Assembly (NCBI GenBank): GCA_900552465.1
Contig: URZO01000010.1
Span: 1-64,000, forward strand
Length of the DNA stretch: 64,000 bases
Source: an uncultured Parabacteroides sp.
Lineage (GTDB): Bacteria > Bacteroidota > Bacteroidia > Bacteroidales > Tannerellaceae
Direction: 5' to 3'
Shown here: piece by piece, positions 16,422 to 25,214 of the stretch
How the letters are laid out: each line of letters opens with the position of its first letter
Position numbering within the stretch: position 1 is the stretch's first letter
Notes under the pieces: model-generated
Seen by the model: the letters and a program-made list of their open reading frames with translations, nothing else
Told to the model about the DNA's origin: nothing
Database searches by the model: none
Program-made: the position numbers and the translations under genes

Positions 16422-16966
16422 CAGTCATTTAGTTTGAACGGCAAATTTACACAATTAATTCATTTCAAGCGTTAGTTGGCGGTAAGAAATTGTTTAGGGG
16501 ATACTTTACATGGGTGGAACACTTTCTGATTTACAAGAAATCAAAGTTTTTCTCGATCGTTTCTCAAAAAGCTTGGCAAGAAGTCTTATTTTAGTACCGG
16601 AGAAATATTATTTTGATATATGTAATTATATATTTTGATAAATATTAAAATTAGAGTTGATGAATATATAAATAAGAAATGATATATATCAAAAGTATAT
16701 TTTGTGGGTATAAAATTGGAGCTTGATTGGGAACAATTGTATAAAGCATGCTTAGCTTTTTACCATGTTAAGTAATGCTTTACTCCGATGCTCATCCTTG
16801 AAAAATTCCGTTTTGTACAAAAACCGGAATTCAAGTCATGTATTGATATTAATTTCTTATCTTTGTGGCGTTTTCGTCGCTCTCTGCATGGGAGTGACGA
16901 ACCTTTGTGTGTCTGGACCCTTAGCTGAAAGGCACTGAATCGTAACACTTATTTGATTATAAAATC
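16422..16966. other. 545-base intergenic region upstream of the glycan locus
   Basis: A divergent gap between the GNAT-like gene and ugd. A minus-strand TAAATTTG (16449-16442) may serve the leftward operon; a plus-strand TATCTTTG (16858-16865) may serve ugd. The centre (about 16600-16700) is extremely AT-rich, with a 10-bp inverted repeat TTTTGATATA (16611-16620 and 16685-16694). No open frame with family features was recognised, and no UpxY/UpxZ-like capsule regulator is present. Confidence 0.6.
16858..16865 (+). promoter_or_regulatory. Candidate -7 element for the ugd/glycan operon
   Basis: TATCTTTG matches TAnnTTTG and would leave a leader of roughly 95 bases before ugd. A TTG at 16843 is only 12 bases upstream, too close for the consensus, so this is supported by the -7 box only. 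No other convincing promoter was seen before wzx, so the glycan genes may be read from here. Confidence 0.4.
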
Positions 16967-18280
16967 ATGAAAATAGCTATCGTGGGGACAGGTTATGTGG
17001 GACTTGTCACCGGTACTTGTTTCGCAGAAATGGGAACCGAAGTTTTCTGCGTCGACGTAAATGCCGAAAAGATCACAAACCTGAAACAAGGTATCATTCC
17101 TATCTACGAGCCCGGTCTTGAAGAGATGGTTCACCGCAACCAGCAAGCCGGCCGCCTCCAATTCACAACCGATTTGACAGAATGCCTGAACGAGGTCGAA
17201 GTCCTCTTCAGCGCCGTAGGTACTCCTCCCGACGAAGATGGCAGTGCCGACCTGAAATATGTGCTCGAAGTAGCCCGTACCGTCGGTCGCAACATGACAA
17301 AACATCTCCTTGTCGTTACGAAGAGCACCGTTCCGGTAGGTACGGCCCGCAAGGTTCGTGAAGCGATCCAGGAAGAGTTGGATAAGCGGGGTCTGCAGAT
17401 CGAGTTTGATGTCGCCTCTAATCCCGAATTCCTGAAAGAAGGTGCAGCTATTAAAGACTTTATGAGCCCCGATCGTGTGGTCGTCGGCGTTGAATCCGAG
17501 CGTGCAAAAGAGTTGATGACTCGTCTGTACCGTCCTTTCCTGTTGAATAACTTCCGTGTGATTTTCATGGATGTCCCCTCCGCCGAGATGACGAAATATG
17601 CGGCTAATGCCATGTTGGCTACCCGTATCAGCTTTATGAACGACATCGCGAATCTGTGCGAGATCGTCGGGGCGGATGTGAATATGGTGCGTAAAGGGAT
17701 TGGTTCGGATGCCCGTATCGGCAATCGTTTCTTGTATGCCGGTATCGGCTATGGCGGTTCCTGTTTTCCGAAAGATATAAAGGCGTTGATTAAAACGGCT
17801 AAATCGAATGGTTACTGTATGCGTATCCTGGAAGCTGTTGAAGAAGTCAACGAAGATCAGAAATCGATCCTCTTCCGTAAGCTGAGTGATTATTTCAAAG
17901 ACGATCTGAAAGGAAAACGCGTGGCTATCTGGGGCTTGGCCTTTAAACCGGAAACGGACGATATGCGCGAAGCCCCGTCTCTGGTTTTAATAGATAAACT
18001 GTTAGCTTCCGGCTGTGAAGTTTATGTATACGATCCTGTCTCGATGGAAGAAACCCGCCGTCGGTTAGGTGATACGATCCATTACGCAAAAGATATTTAT
18101 GATGCGGTAGTGGATGCCGATGCCCTTCTACTTGTCACGGAATGGAAAGAATTCCGCATGCCTTCCTGGTCGGCTGTCAAAAAACTGATGGCTACACCGC
18201 TGATATTGGATGGAAGGAATATTTATGATGTGAAGGAATTGGAGGAGAATGGGTTTGTTTATCATTGCGTAGGGCGATGA
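16967..18280 (+). CDS. ugd: UDP-glucose 6-dehydrogenase
   Basis: Oxidises UDP-glucose to UDP-glucuronate with two NAD+ (437 residues). The N-terminal Rossmann domain starts with IVGTGYVGLVTGTCFAEMG. The central domain carries AEMTKYAANAMLATRISFMNDI with the catalytic lysine. The nucleophile cysteine is in GYGGSCFPKD, and the C-terminal UDP-binding domain contains AFKPETDDMREAPS. It is GC-richer than the genes that follow and looks native. Its stop overlaps the start of a decayed gene (ATGA). It supplies UDP-glucuronic acid for the surface glycan or another polymer. Confidence 0.95.
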   Translation: MKIAIVGTGYVGLVTGTCFAEMGTEVFCVDVNAEKITNLKQGIIPIYEPGLEEMVHRNQQAGRLQFTTDLTECLNEVEVLFSAVGTPPDEDGSADLKYVLEVARTVGRNMTKHLLVVTKSTVPVGTARKVREAIQEELDKRGLQIEFDVASNPEFLKEGAAIKDFMSPDRVVVGVESERAKELMTRLYRPFLLNNFRVIFMDVPSAEMTKYAANAMLATRISFMNDIANLCEIVGADVNMVRKGIGSDARIGNRFLYAGIGYGGSCFPKDIKALIKTAKSNGYCMRILEAVEEVNEDQKSILFRKLSDYFKDDLKGKRVAIWGLAFKPETDDMREAPSLVLIDKLLASGCEVYVYDPVSMEETRRRLGDTIHYAKDIYDAVVDADALLLVTEWKEFRMPSWSAVKKLMATPLILDGRNIYDVKELEENGFVYHCVGR

Positions 18281-18823
18281 CAAAAGACGAAATCTTGCAA
18301 TTGATCCGCCAGGGAGAAAGTTTTTTTCCAATCCGGGAGTTTTGCGTATCACGATGGATGAAGCTCTTGAAGGCGGTATCAGTGATCCCCGCAATGCGAG
18401 CGTTTTTAAGATGTTTGTTTTGGTAAATGTGGGTGAGCGTATTGGCAGTGGTTTGCAGAACCTTCGTTATGTCTGGGAGCAAATGGGATTAGAAGTCCCC
18501 GTTTTACGAGAATCATTTTCTCCTGATCGGATGCGGTTGGATGTTGTTTTATGGAATGGAGATAATGCGGGTGAAGAAGGAGTGGATATCTTGGAGCTTA
18601 CCCCCCGTCACCCCCCCCAGTTGAGAGTGATTTGACGGAACTGGAGGAACGTTTTTTGACTCTCTTGTCATCCGAAGCCACTTTGTCCCGCACTCAAATG
18701 GCCGAACGCTTGGAAATGGGGCTTGATACAGTCAAAGAATACTTGCGTAAACTACGCGAAAAAGGTTATATTGAACGTCTCGGAGGAAATAGGAGGACGG
18801 GGCGTTGGGTGGTAAAAAAGTAA
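18277..18823 (+). pseudogene. Decayed AlbA_2/HATPase_c_4-wHTH gene, left edge
   Basis: ATG 18277 starts MTKDEILQLIRQGES, the standard opening of the AlbA_2 (schlafen-like) putative transcriptional regulator/ATP-binding family. The reading frame then jumps into the C-terminal part of the same family: NPGVLRITMDEALEGGISDPRN and GERIGSGLQNL, the HATPase_c_4 region. The middle is deleted. A second frame change occurs at a C6/C8 homopolymer (18601-18618); in the other frame the text continues SDLTELEERFLTLLSSEAT and a C-terminal winged helix ending GRWVVKK. Non-functional as it stands. Similar remnants lie at the far end of the AT-rich block. Confidence 0.8.
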
Positions 18824-18946
18824 TAACCCTAAAATGAAAGTTTCTTCTGTATGAAACTGTAAGTCCCAATTAAGATGGGAAGGTCAGTTCCGCTTAATGC
18901 AGAAACAGGGTTAAGGTTGAATGATGCAAATGGAGAGAAAGAATAG

Positions 18947-20383
18947 ATGAGTGAGCAAACACTGAAAGAAAAGACTGCTAAAGGCCTTCTTTGGGGAGGC
19001 GTAAGTAATGGAATTCAACAAATACTGAATGTCGTTTTTGGTGTTTTTTTAGCTCGTTTACTTTCTCCTGGTGATTATGGCCTTATTGGCATGTTAGGAG
19101 TCTTTCTTGGAGTTGCTGCGATATTACAAGATAGCGGTTTCAGTACCGCATTGATAAACCAAAAAGAAATAAAACATGAAGACTACAATGCTGTTTTTTG
19201 GTTCAGTTTGTTTATTGGAACAGTTAGCTATGTGATATTATTTTTCTGTGCCCCATTAATAGCGAGGTTTTATGGTCAGCCTGAGTTGACTAATTTATCT
19301 CGAGTACTTTTTTTATGGTTTTTATTTGGCTCTACGGCGACAGCTCAATCAGCCTTATTAACGAAAAGATTAATGGTTAAAGAGCGAGCGAAGATTGATG
19401 TTTGTGCTATGGTAGCATCTGGAATTGTTGGTGTTTTTCTTGCATATAAAGGATTCGCTTATTGGGGTATTGCGATTCAAACAGTAACAAATAGTATAAT
19501 AGGGACTGTATTGCGTTGGTATTATACTCCTTGGCGACCTACTTTTACTTTTGATATTCAGCCTTTAAAGAGGATGTTCCCATTCAGTTGGAAAATTTTA
19601 TTTACAAGCGTTTTTACTCAAATAAATGGGAATATTTTTTCTGTCTTATTGGGCCGTTTCTATAGTTCATCTCAGGTTGGATATTATACTCAAGGTAGTA
19701 AGTGGATGACAATGGGATATTCTTTTATTTGGAATATGATTGCTCCTGTCTCTTTACCTGTATTAGTGGAAACTTCCTCAGATGTTAATAGACAAAGACT
19801 GATTTTTCGTAAAATGCTTCGTTTCGTTTCATTTATATCTTTTCCGGCCTTGCTCGGCCTTGCTTTTGTTGCAAAGGAGTTGATAATTATTGGAGTCTCT
19901 GATAAATGGTTACCTTGTGTTCCTATAATGCAACTTTTATGTATATGGGGGGCTGTAACCCCAATATCTAATTTATATACACATCTTTTACTGAGTAGAG
20001 GTAAATCTGATATATATTTGTATAATACATTGACATTAGGAATTGTACAATTGGTTGTAGTAATTAGTATGCTCTCTTTTGGTATGTATTATATGGTTTT
20101 AGCATTTGTGATTGTTAATGTACTGTGGTTGTTTGTTTGGCATTATTATGTTTGGAAAACTATTGATTTGTCTTTGTGGAATGCTTTGAAAGATGTTTTA
20201 CCTTTTCTTTTCTCAACCCTTTGTATTTTGAGCATAACCTATTTGATAACAAACCAGATATCAAATATATATATATTATTCATGGTAAAGATTTTGATTA
20301 CTGCATTATTATATTTCTGTCTAATGAGGATAGTGAATGCAGTTGTTTTAAAAGAATGTATTCAATTTTTATTGAGAAAATGA
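18947..20383 (+). CDS. Wzx/WzxC-type oligosaccharide flippase
   Basis: MOP-superfamily membrane protein of 478 residues with 12-14 predicted helices, beginning with the family pattern TAKGLLWGGVSNGIQQ and ARLLSPGDYGLIGM. It would flip an undecaprenyl-diphosphate-linked oligosaccharide across the inner membrane. First intact gene of the AT-rich block, preceded by GGAGAGAAAG at a suitable distance for ribosome binding. The stop overlaps the next start by ATGA. The WzxC-like subgroup is common in capsule, exopolysaccharide and Bacteroidetes glycan loci. No Wzy partner was recognised in the window. Confidence 0.9.
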   Translation: MSEQTLKEKTAKGLLWGGVSNGIQQILNVVFGVFLARLLSPGDYGLIGMLGVFLGVAAILQDSGFSTALINQKEIKHEDYNAVFWFSLFIGTVSYVILFFCAPLIARFYGQPELTNLSRVLFLWFLFGSTATAQSALLTKRLMVKERAKIDVCAMVASGIVGVFLAYKGFAYWGIAIQTVTNSIIGTVLRWYYTPWRPTFTFDIQPLKRMFPFSWKILFTSVFTQINGNIFSVLLGRFYSSSQVGYYTQGSKWMTMGYSFIWNMIAPVSLPVLVETSSDVNRQRLIFRKMLRFVSFISFPALLGLAFVAKELIIIGVSDKWLPCVPIMQLLCIWGAVTPISNLYTHLLLSRGKSDIYLYNTLTLGIVQLVVVISMLSFGMYYMVLAFVIVNVLWLFVWHYYVWKTIDLSLWNALKDVLPFLFSTLCILSITYLITNQISNIYILFMVKILITALLYFCLMRIVNAVVLKECIQFLLRK

Positions 20384-21333
20384 GGTACGGCGATAAGTCT
20401 GTGAAAAAAAGTGGCGCGTTTTGGATATGTGTAAGGTATTTATATATTTTTATTTCATTTGTATATGTGCATTGTTTAAGAAAAAACAAAATGAAATATA
20501 AAAAATATAAAATCTCTATTTGCGCGATATTTAAAAATGAAGGGCTATTTCTAAAGGAATGGTTAGAGTATCATTTAATGATAGGTATAAAACATTTTTA
20601 TTTATATAATAATTTTTCAGATGATAATTATTTGAATGTTTTGCAACCATATATAGAAAATGGGGTTGTAACGTTAGTGCAGTGGCCTATTAGATATGGA
20701 CAAAAGAAGGCTTATGATCATTGTTATGTTAATTTTAAAGATGACACAAATTGGATTGCATATATAGACATTGATGAATTTATATGTCCGAAGTTTATTT
20801 CTGACATTTCGTTATGGATAAATAAATTTGATAAGTATCCTAGTGTTGTCTTAAATTGGAAATCTTTTGGAACATCTGGTGTATTAGAAAATACCCCAAC
20901 TTCTTTAGTAATAGAAAGCAATACACAGTCGATGCCTTATTTATCGGTTATTGGGAAATCAATGATTAATACTTCTTATCAATTTGAACGAATTTCCGAT
21001 AATACAGATGTACATCTGTATTATCCAGCAATCCGGATTGCTGGATATTCATTAAAGATTTTACCGGTAAATGAATTTAAAAAGTTTTTTTATCACTGGA
21101 AACAGAGATATCCCTTTTTTGCAAAATCTGAAATGCAATTGAATCATTATCACTTTCGATCATATAACGATTACCTGTATAAGTGTTTTCGCAGAGGTGA
21201 TGCAGAGTCTGAAAAAAATGAAAAGTTTTCTAAAAGCGTTAAGTTTGAGAGTTCCGATAGCAAGTACATAGAAAAAGATTTTGTGATACATCGCTTTCTA
21301 ACCTGTTTAAAAATTCGTATGAGTAATTTATGA
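20380..21333 (+). CDS. Glycosyltransferase, GT92-like (DUF23 type)
   Basis: Predicted glycosyltransferase of 317 residues. After a short hydrophobic N terminus (about 12-30) it reads SICAIFKNEGLFLKEWLEYHLMIGIKHFYLYNN, the opening of GT92/Glyco_tranf_2_4 proteins. The metal-binding DxD equivalent is in AYIDIDEFICPK, and a late histidine-rich FYHWKQRYP/QLNHYHFRSYNDYLYK region follows. ATG 20380 overlaps the wzx stop (ATGA); ATG 20491 is an alternative that would drop the hydrophobic segment. The coding sequence contains two abutting perfect palindromes (20998-21047). Donor and acceptor unknown. Confidence 0.8.
   Translation: MRYGDKSVKKSGAFWICVRYLYIFISFVYVHCLRKNKMKYKKYKISICAIFKNEGLFLKEWLEYHLMIGIKHFYLYNNFSDDNYLNVLQPYIENGVVTLVQWPIRYGQKKAYDHCYVNFKDDTNWIAYIDIDEFICPKFISDISLWINKFDKYPSVVLNWKSFGTSGVLENTPTSLVIESNTQSMPYLSVIGKSMINTSYQFERISDNTDVHLYYPAIRIAGYSLKILPVNEFKKFFYHWKQRYPFFAKSEMQLNHYHFRSYNDYLYKCFRRGDAESEKNEKFSKSVKFESSDSKYIEKDFVIHRFLTCLKIRMSNL
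20998..21047. repeat. Two overlapping perfect palindromes in the GT92-like gene
   Basis: A 28-bp perfect palindrome (20998-21025, half-site GATAATACAGATGT) shares four bases with a 26-bp perfect palindrome (21022-21047, half-site TATCCAGCAATCC). Together they cover codons for about 17 residues. Such perfection inside a coding region is unlikely by chance and suggests templated sequence change or a cruciform site. Confidence 0.85.
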
Positions 21334-22166
21334 AAACATTTACTTTAGTTCCTGTAGGAGGATTAGGAAATAGAATTCAAGCAATAAGTTCGGCAATTAC
21401 ATTTTGTCAAAAGAAAAATAGACGATTGACCATTATATGGTTTAAGGATCATGGTCTTAATTGTGATTTTGATTTGTTATTTACAATAGATTCTTCGTTG
21501 GTCAATGTTGAGATTAGGAATGCGACTATTTTTGATTTTGTATTAAGAGATAATCCGCGTAAACGGAATTTATGGGTACCTCTTTTTTTTGAAAAATTAA
21601 TATTTGATAAATCTATATATTATTACAATGGATTTTATATAGATAATAAAAATCCAGACGAAGAATGTAGTTTAGATCAATATGAAAATATTTATATGGT
21701 ATCTTGTTGTACATATTGGGAAGTAAAAGATATGTATAAATGGTTGGTATTATCTTCAATTGTGAAAAATAAAGTGCTTGATATAATAAAGACCTTTCCT
21801 GAAAATACAATAGGAATTCATATTCGTCGTACTGATAATTGGAATACAGTGAAGTATAGTCCAACAGAGTTATTTATAGATGCAATTGAACAAGAAATCA
21901 TGAAGGATAGGCATGTCCATTTTTATTTGGCCTCTGATTCTTTTGAAGAAAAACAAAAACTGAAGAAGCTTTATGGAAATCAAATGATCATCCCTTTTGG
22001 GAAAACGTCGAGGAATAGTGAGAGTGGCATTATTGATGCTTTTGTAGAGTTAAATGTCCTTGCTCGGACAAAAAAAATATATGCAGGGCTAAGCTCTTTT
22101 GCTCTTATCGCATCTAAACTTTTAGATATAGATTGTATTTGGTTAGATACGAGGAAATATTTATGA
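21330..22166 (+). CDS. Fucosyltransferase-like glycosyltransferase (GT11/GT-B)
   Basis: Protein of 278 residues. It opens with GGLGNRIQAISSAITFCQ, the GG(L/M)GN nucleotide-sugar motif, and has GIHIRRTDN (162-170), the HxRRxD motif of alpha-1,2- and alpha-1,6-fucosyltransferases. The later FYLASD segment and the SSFALIASKL segment are also typical. If the assignment holds, the donor is GDP-fucose, made elsewhere. The start overlaps the previous stop (ATGA). Other GT-B enzymes of the same superfamily are possible. Confidence 0.75.
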   Translation: MKTFTLVPVGGLGNRIQAISSAITFCQKKNRRLTIIWFKDHGLNCDFDLLFTIDSSLVNVEIRNATIFDFVLRDNPRKRNLWVPLFFEKLIFDKSIYYYNGFYIDNKNPDEECSLDQYENIYMVSCCTYWEVKDMYKWLVLSSIVKNKVLDIIKTFPENTIGIHIRRTDNWNTVKYSPTELFIDAIEQEIMKDRHVHFYLASDSFEEKQKLKKLYGNQMIIPFGKTSRNSESGIIDAFVELNVLARTKKIYAGLSSFALIASKLLDIDCIWLDTRKYL

Positions 22167-22175
22167 ATTATAAAA

Positions 22176-22583
22176 ATGATTGAAGTTAATTATATTGATC
22201 TTCCAAAAATATTGGATAGAAGGGGAAATCTTTCTTTTATAGAAGCGCGAAATCATATCCCTTTTGAAATAAAAAGGACTTATTGGATCTATGATGTTCC
22301 AGGAGGAGAAACACGAGGAGGGCATGCTTATAAAGAGAATGAAGAATTTATAGTTGCATTATCCGGTAGCTTTGATGTTGTTTTAGATGATGGAAAAGAA
22401 AGGAAAGTTTATTCATTGAACCGTTCGTATTATGGTTTATATGTTCCTAAAATGTATTGGAGAGAAATGGAAAACTTTTCTACGAATTCATTAGCATTAG
22501 TTTTATCATCAACTGACTATGATGAATTAGATTATATCCGAGATTATAATGATTTTATAAAACAGATTAATTCTATTTTATGA
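22176..22583 (+). CDS. FdtA/QdtA-like cupin, copy 1 (altered active site)
   Basis: RmlC-like cupin of 135 residues in the WxcM/FdtA family, whose members isomerise dTDP-4-keto-6-deoxyglucose to the 3-keto sugar. The hallmark segment is PGGETRGGHAYKENEEFIV. The expected HAH pair is H50-A-Y52, so the second of the two conserved histidines is tyrosine, and the usual Q is E. The remaining fold (SGSFDVVLDDG, YDELDYIRDYNDF) is intact. Copies 2 and 3 follow at once, each overlapping by ATGA. This copy may have lost isomerase activity, bind a different sugar, or act as a partner subunit. Confidence 0.85.
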   Translation: MIEVNYIDLPKILDRRGNLSFIEARNHIPFEIKRTYWIYDVPGGETRGGHAYKENEEFIVALSGSFDVVLDDGKERKVYSLNRSYYGLYVPKMYWREMENFSTNSLALVLSSTDYDELDYIRDYNDFIKQINSIL

Positions 22584-23071
22584 ATGTATTTGATTGCTCT
22601 ATAATTCAGTTGCCTCGAATTGAAAATAAAAAAGGGAATATAACTCCAAGTGTAGGATTGAAAAATATACCTTTTGACATAGAATGGGTTTTCTACACTT
22701 ATGATATTCCCGGAGGTGAAGCACGTGGTGCTCATGCCCATAAAGAATGCCATCAATTGTTAGTCACAGCAAGTGGTAGTTTTGAAGCCGTTTTGGATGA
22801 TGGGATAAATAGGAGGACTATTTTATTGAATCGTCCATGTTATGGTTTGCACATCTTTCCTGATATTTGGGCTGCTGAACAAAGATTTTCTTCAGGATCA
22901 ATTTGTTTAGTACTAGCTTTTCATAAATATGATGAAAGTGATTATATAAGGAACTACAATGACTTTCTTCTTTATTTGACTTTGTTGAATACTGTTAACA
23001 TAGTGGCGAAAGGTAGTTTATATATGTCTGATTTCTTCTTTGAACAAAGAGATAAGGAGGTAGCGGCATGA
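22580..23071 (+). CDS. FdtA/QdtA-like sugar 3,4-ketoisomerase, copy 2
   Basis: Cupin of 163 residues. It has the canonical PGGEARGAHAHKECHQLLV with H52 and H54, followed by ASGSFEAVLDDG. It carries about 25 extra residues at the C terminus (KGSLYMSDFFFEQRDKEVAA) compared with copies 1 and 3. Expected reaction: dTDP-4-keto-6-deoxy-D-glucose to the 3-keto gluco or galacto epimer, feeding the aminotransferase encoded at 30696. RmlA and RmlB needed to make the substrate are not in the window. Stop and next start overlap. Confidence 0.87.
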   Translation: MNVFDCSIIQLPRIENKKGNITPSVGLKNIPFDIEWVFYTYDIPGGEARGAHAHKECHQLLVTASGSFEAVLDDGINRRTILLNRPCYGLHIFPDIWAAEQRFSSGSICLVLAFHKYDESDYIRNYNDFLLYLTLLNTVNIVAKGSLYMSDFFFEQRDKEVAA

Positions 23072-23487
23072 AACAAACATCTGTTTATGATTGTACTATG
23101 ATAGAGATAGATAAGCATCACCATCATAAAGGAAACATTTCAGTTGTTGAAAATAATCAAACGATTCCATTCAAGGTTGAACGTGTTTACTATTTATATG
23201 ATATACCAGGAGGAGAGTCTCGCGGTGGGCATGCCCACAAAGAGCTGCAACAATTAATTGTAGCAGTTAGTGGAAGTTTTAATGTGACCTTGGATGATGG
23301 GAATATTAAACGAACTTTTCTTTTGAATAGGCCTTATCAAGGATTATTGATTGTCCCTGGAATTTGGAGGGAATTAGATGATTTTTCTTCAGGGGCGGTT
23401 TGTTTTGTTTTAGCATCTCATAAATATGAAAAGGACGATTATATAAGAGATTACAAAGAGTTTATTAATTATAAAAATAGCAAATGA
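23068..23487 (+). CDS. FdtA/QdtA-like sugar 3,4-ketoisomerase, copy 3
   Basis: Cupin of 139 residues. It has the full signature PGGESRGGHAHKELQQLIV (H55, H57) and VSGSFNVTLDDG. A histidine run (KHHHHKGN, residues 17-23) near the N terminus is unusual. It differs from copies 1 and 2 throughout, so these are old duplicates or separate acquisitions rather than an assembly error. Whether it makes the Fuc3N or Qui3N precursor cannot be read from sequence by eye. Overlaps the following carrier protein gene by ATGA. Confidence 0.87.
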   Translation: MKQTSVYDCTMIEIDKHHHHKGNISVVENNQTIPFKVERVYYLYDIPGGESRGGHAHKELQQLIVAVSGSFNVTLDDGNIKRTFLLNRPYQGLLIVPGIWRELDDFSSGAVCFVLASHKYEKDDYIRDYKEFINYKNSK

Positions 23488-23723
23488 TGGATATTTATAA
23501 TGAAGTGATTAATCTTATTGCGCAAGTTCTTGAAGTTTCTTCTGCTCAATTGAGTGAGGATACGGCTATTGGTGACATTCCTACTTGGGATTCTCTAAGA
23601 CAGTTGATGATTGTTAGTACTATTGAGGAAAATTTTAGTATTCAGTTTGAGCCGGAAGTGATTATGGATATGGAAGACATTAGTGATATTGTTGCGGCAG
23701 TAGAAGAACGTATCCAATCATAA
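23484..23723 (+). CDS. Acyl carrier protein 1
   Basis: Small acidic four-helix carrier of 79 residues. Its attachment serine S37 is in the TWDSLRQL motif and would be modified with phosphopantetheine. It lies directly before an AMP-forming ligase, the likely loading enzyme, and in the same run as the LuxE-LuxC fusion, the likely off-loading enzyme. It is distinct from a housekeeping FabD/FabF-type ACP, which has DSLDTVELVM. Start ATG 23484 or the adjacent ATG 23487. Confidence 0.88.
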   Translation: MMDIYNEVINLIAQVLEVSSAQLSEDTAIGDIPTWDSLRQLMIVSTIEENFSIQFEPEVIMDMEDISDIVAAVEERIQS

Positions 23724-23741
23724 ATACTTGTTGTAAGTAGT

Positions 23742-25214
23742 ATGAAAAGTGTTGTCGAACAGATTATTGTCAATGCTTCCTTATTCCCACAAAAAATTGC
23801 TCTTGTTGAGGGAAAACGGAAAATCTCTTATTCAGAATTAGTAAAAGGTATCTTATTTGCTAAATATCAGCTGACTAGTAAATATGGTCTGTCAAAAGGG
23901 AATTCTGTGATATTGGCCGCAAATAAACAAATCAGTTTTGTATATGTCTATTTTGCGGCACATCTTAGTGGCATAACTGTTGTTCCGATAGATCTCGAAA
24001 CAAATGTATCGCGTTTTGAAATCATAAAAGCAAAAGTCTGTCCGAAATTAGTCATTGGCTTTGACTTAAACTGTCAAAGTCTTTCTCTTTCATTGTTTGA
24101 CGGACAAATTGAAGATGAACTATCTTTTGGTTTTCCAGATGATGAAAGTGTTGCTGATATTATTTTTACAACTGGAACTACAGGGATACCAAAGGGAGTG
24201 CTTCTAACACATAAGAATATAGCTTCTGCTACTCACAACATTAATACTTTTATAAGAAACGGTTGTGATGATATAGAACTTTTAGCATTGCCTATATCCC
24301 ATTCTTTTGGTTTGGGCCGTTTACGATGCTCTCTCACTTTAGGGGCTACTTTGGTTTTATTGGGTAGCTTTGTTAATGTCAAGCGCTTCTATTGCTTTAT
24401 GGAAGAATATAAGATAACGGGATTAGCAATGGTTCCTGCAAGTTGGGCTTTTTTGAAGAAAATGAGTGGAATGAAACTTTTTGATTATGCAGACCAACTT
24501 AAATATGTTGAAATAGGTAGTGCCCCCATGTGTGTAGAAGACAAACTTTTGCTTATGCAATCTCTTCCAACTACCCGTATTTGTATGCATTATGGTCTAA
24601 CAGAAGCTCCTCGAAGTACATTCCTTGAATTTCATGCAGATTCCGAATATTTGGATTCTGTAGGGAAGCCTTCACCTAATATGGAAGTTGTTATTAAGGA
24701 TGAGAATGGGCAAAACTGTGAATGTCTGGCGGAAGGAGAAATATGTGTAAAGGGTGATGCTGTGACAAAAGGTTATTTGGGAGTTCAAGATATAGATGCT
24801 AATTTTTATTGGAACGGTTATTTTAGGACAGGAGATTGGGGCATGATGGACTCTTCTGGATATTTGTATTTAAAAAGCCGGAAAAAAGAGTTAATAAATG
24901 TCGGAGGTAAAAAAGTTTCTCCTGTAGAAGTTGAAGAGGTTTTGAAACAATTAGCCGGTATTACTGATTGTGCATGTGTGGCCATTCCTGATCCCAATGG
25001 AATTTTGGGAGAAGTGGTTAGGGCCTATGTCGTGTTCGATAATAATCATCCACACCTTTCAGAGATAAATTCATTGATAGGTAATCGTCTTGAGGTATAT
25101 AAACAGCCTGTGGAATATATAGAGGTGGAGAACATACCAAAGACAGGTTCTGGAAAAGTTCAACGGTTACTGCTAAATATGCATGATTATGTGGAATCCC
25201 CAAAGTCTATATAG
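23742..25214 (+). CDS. AMP-dependent acyl ligase (ANL superfamily)
   Basis: Protein of 490 residues that would activate a carboxylic acid as acyl-AMP and transfer it to CoA or to a carrier protein. Core motifs are all present: FTTGTTGIPKGVLLTH (142-157), YGLTEAPRS (A5), GEICVKGDAVTKGY, YFRTGDWG (A7) and the C-terminal lysine in KTGSGKVQRLL. The neighbouring carrier protein gene suggests it loads ACP1. The substrate is unknown. The end of the gene overlaps the next by 32 bases. Confidence 0.87.
   Translation: MKSVVEQIIVNASLFPQKIALVEGKRKISYSELVKGILFAKYQLTSKYGLSKGNSVILAANKQISFVYVYFAAHLSGITVVPIDLETNVSRFEIIKAKVCPKLVIGFDLNCQSLSLSLFDGQIEDELSFGFPDDESVADIIFTTGTTGIPKGVLLTHKNIASATHNINTFIRNGCDDIELLALPISHSFGLGRLRCSLTLGATLVLLGSFVNVKRFYCFMEEYKITGLAMVPASWAFLKKMSGMKLFDYADQLKYVEIGSAPMCVEDKLLLMQSLPTTRICMHYGLTEAPRSTFLEFHADSEYLDSVGKPSPNMEVVIKDENGQNCECLAEGEICVKGDAVTKGYLGVQDIDANFYWNGYFRTGDWGMMDSSGYLYLKSRKKELINVGGKKVSPVEVEEVLKQLAGITDCACVAIPDPNGILGEVVRAYVVFDNNHPHLSEINSLIGNRLEVYKQPVEYIEVENIPKTGSGKVQRLLLNMHDYVESPKSI

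Noticed and set aside
16611..16694. An invertible capsule promoter, as in Bacteroides polysaccharide loci.
   Set aside because: Only a 10-bp AT-rich inverted repeat is seen, and neither a promoter between the arms nor a nearby invertase gene is present. The pattern is common by chance in such AT-rich sequence.
18947..20383. Assigning a Wzy polymerase among the polytopic proteins.
   Set aside because: The candidates read as Wzx, GT2-fusion, YfhO or GT39-like proteins by N-terminal motifs. None shows the expected Wzy layout clearly enough.
22176..23487. An assembly artefact producing three copies of one cupin gene.
   Set aside because: The three proteins differ throughout, in motif residues and in C-terminal length, so they are real separate genes.
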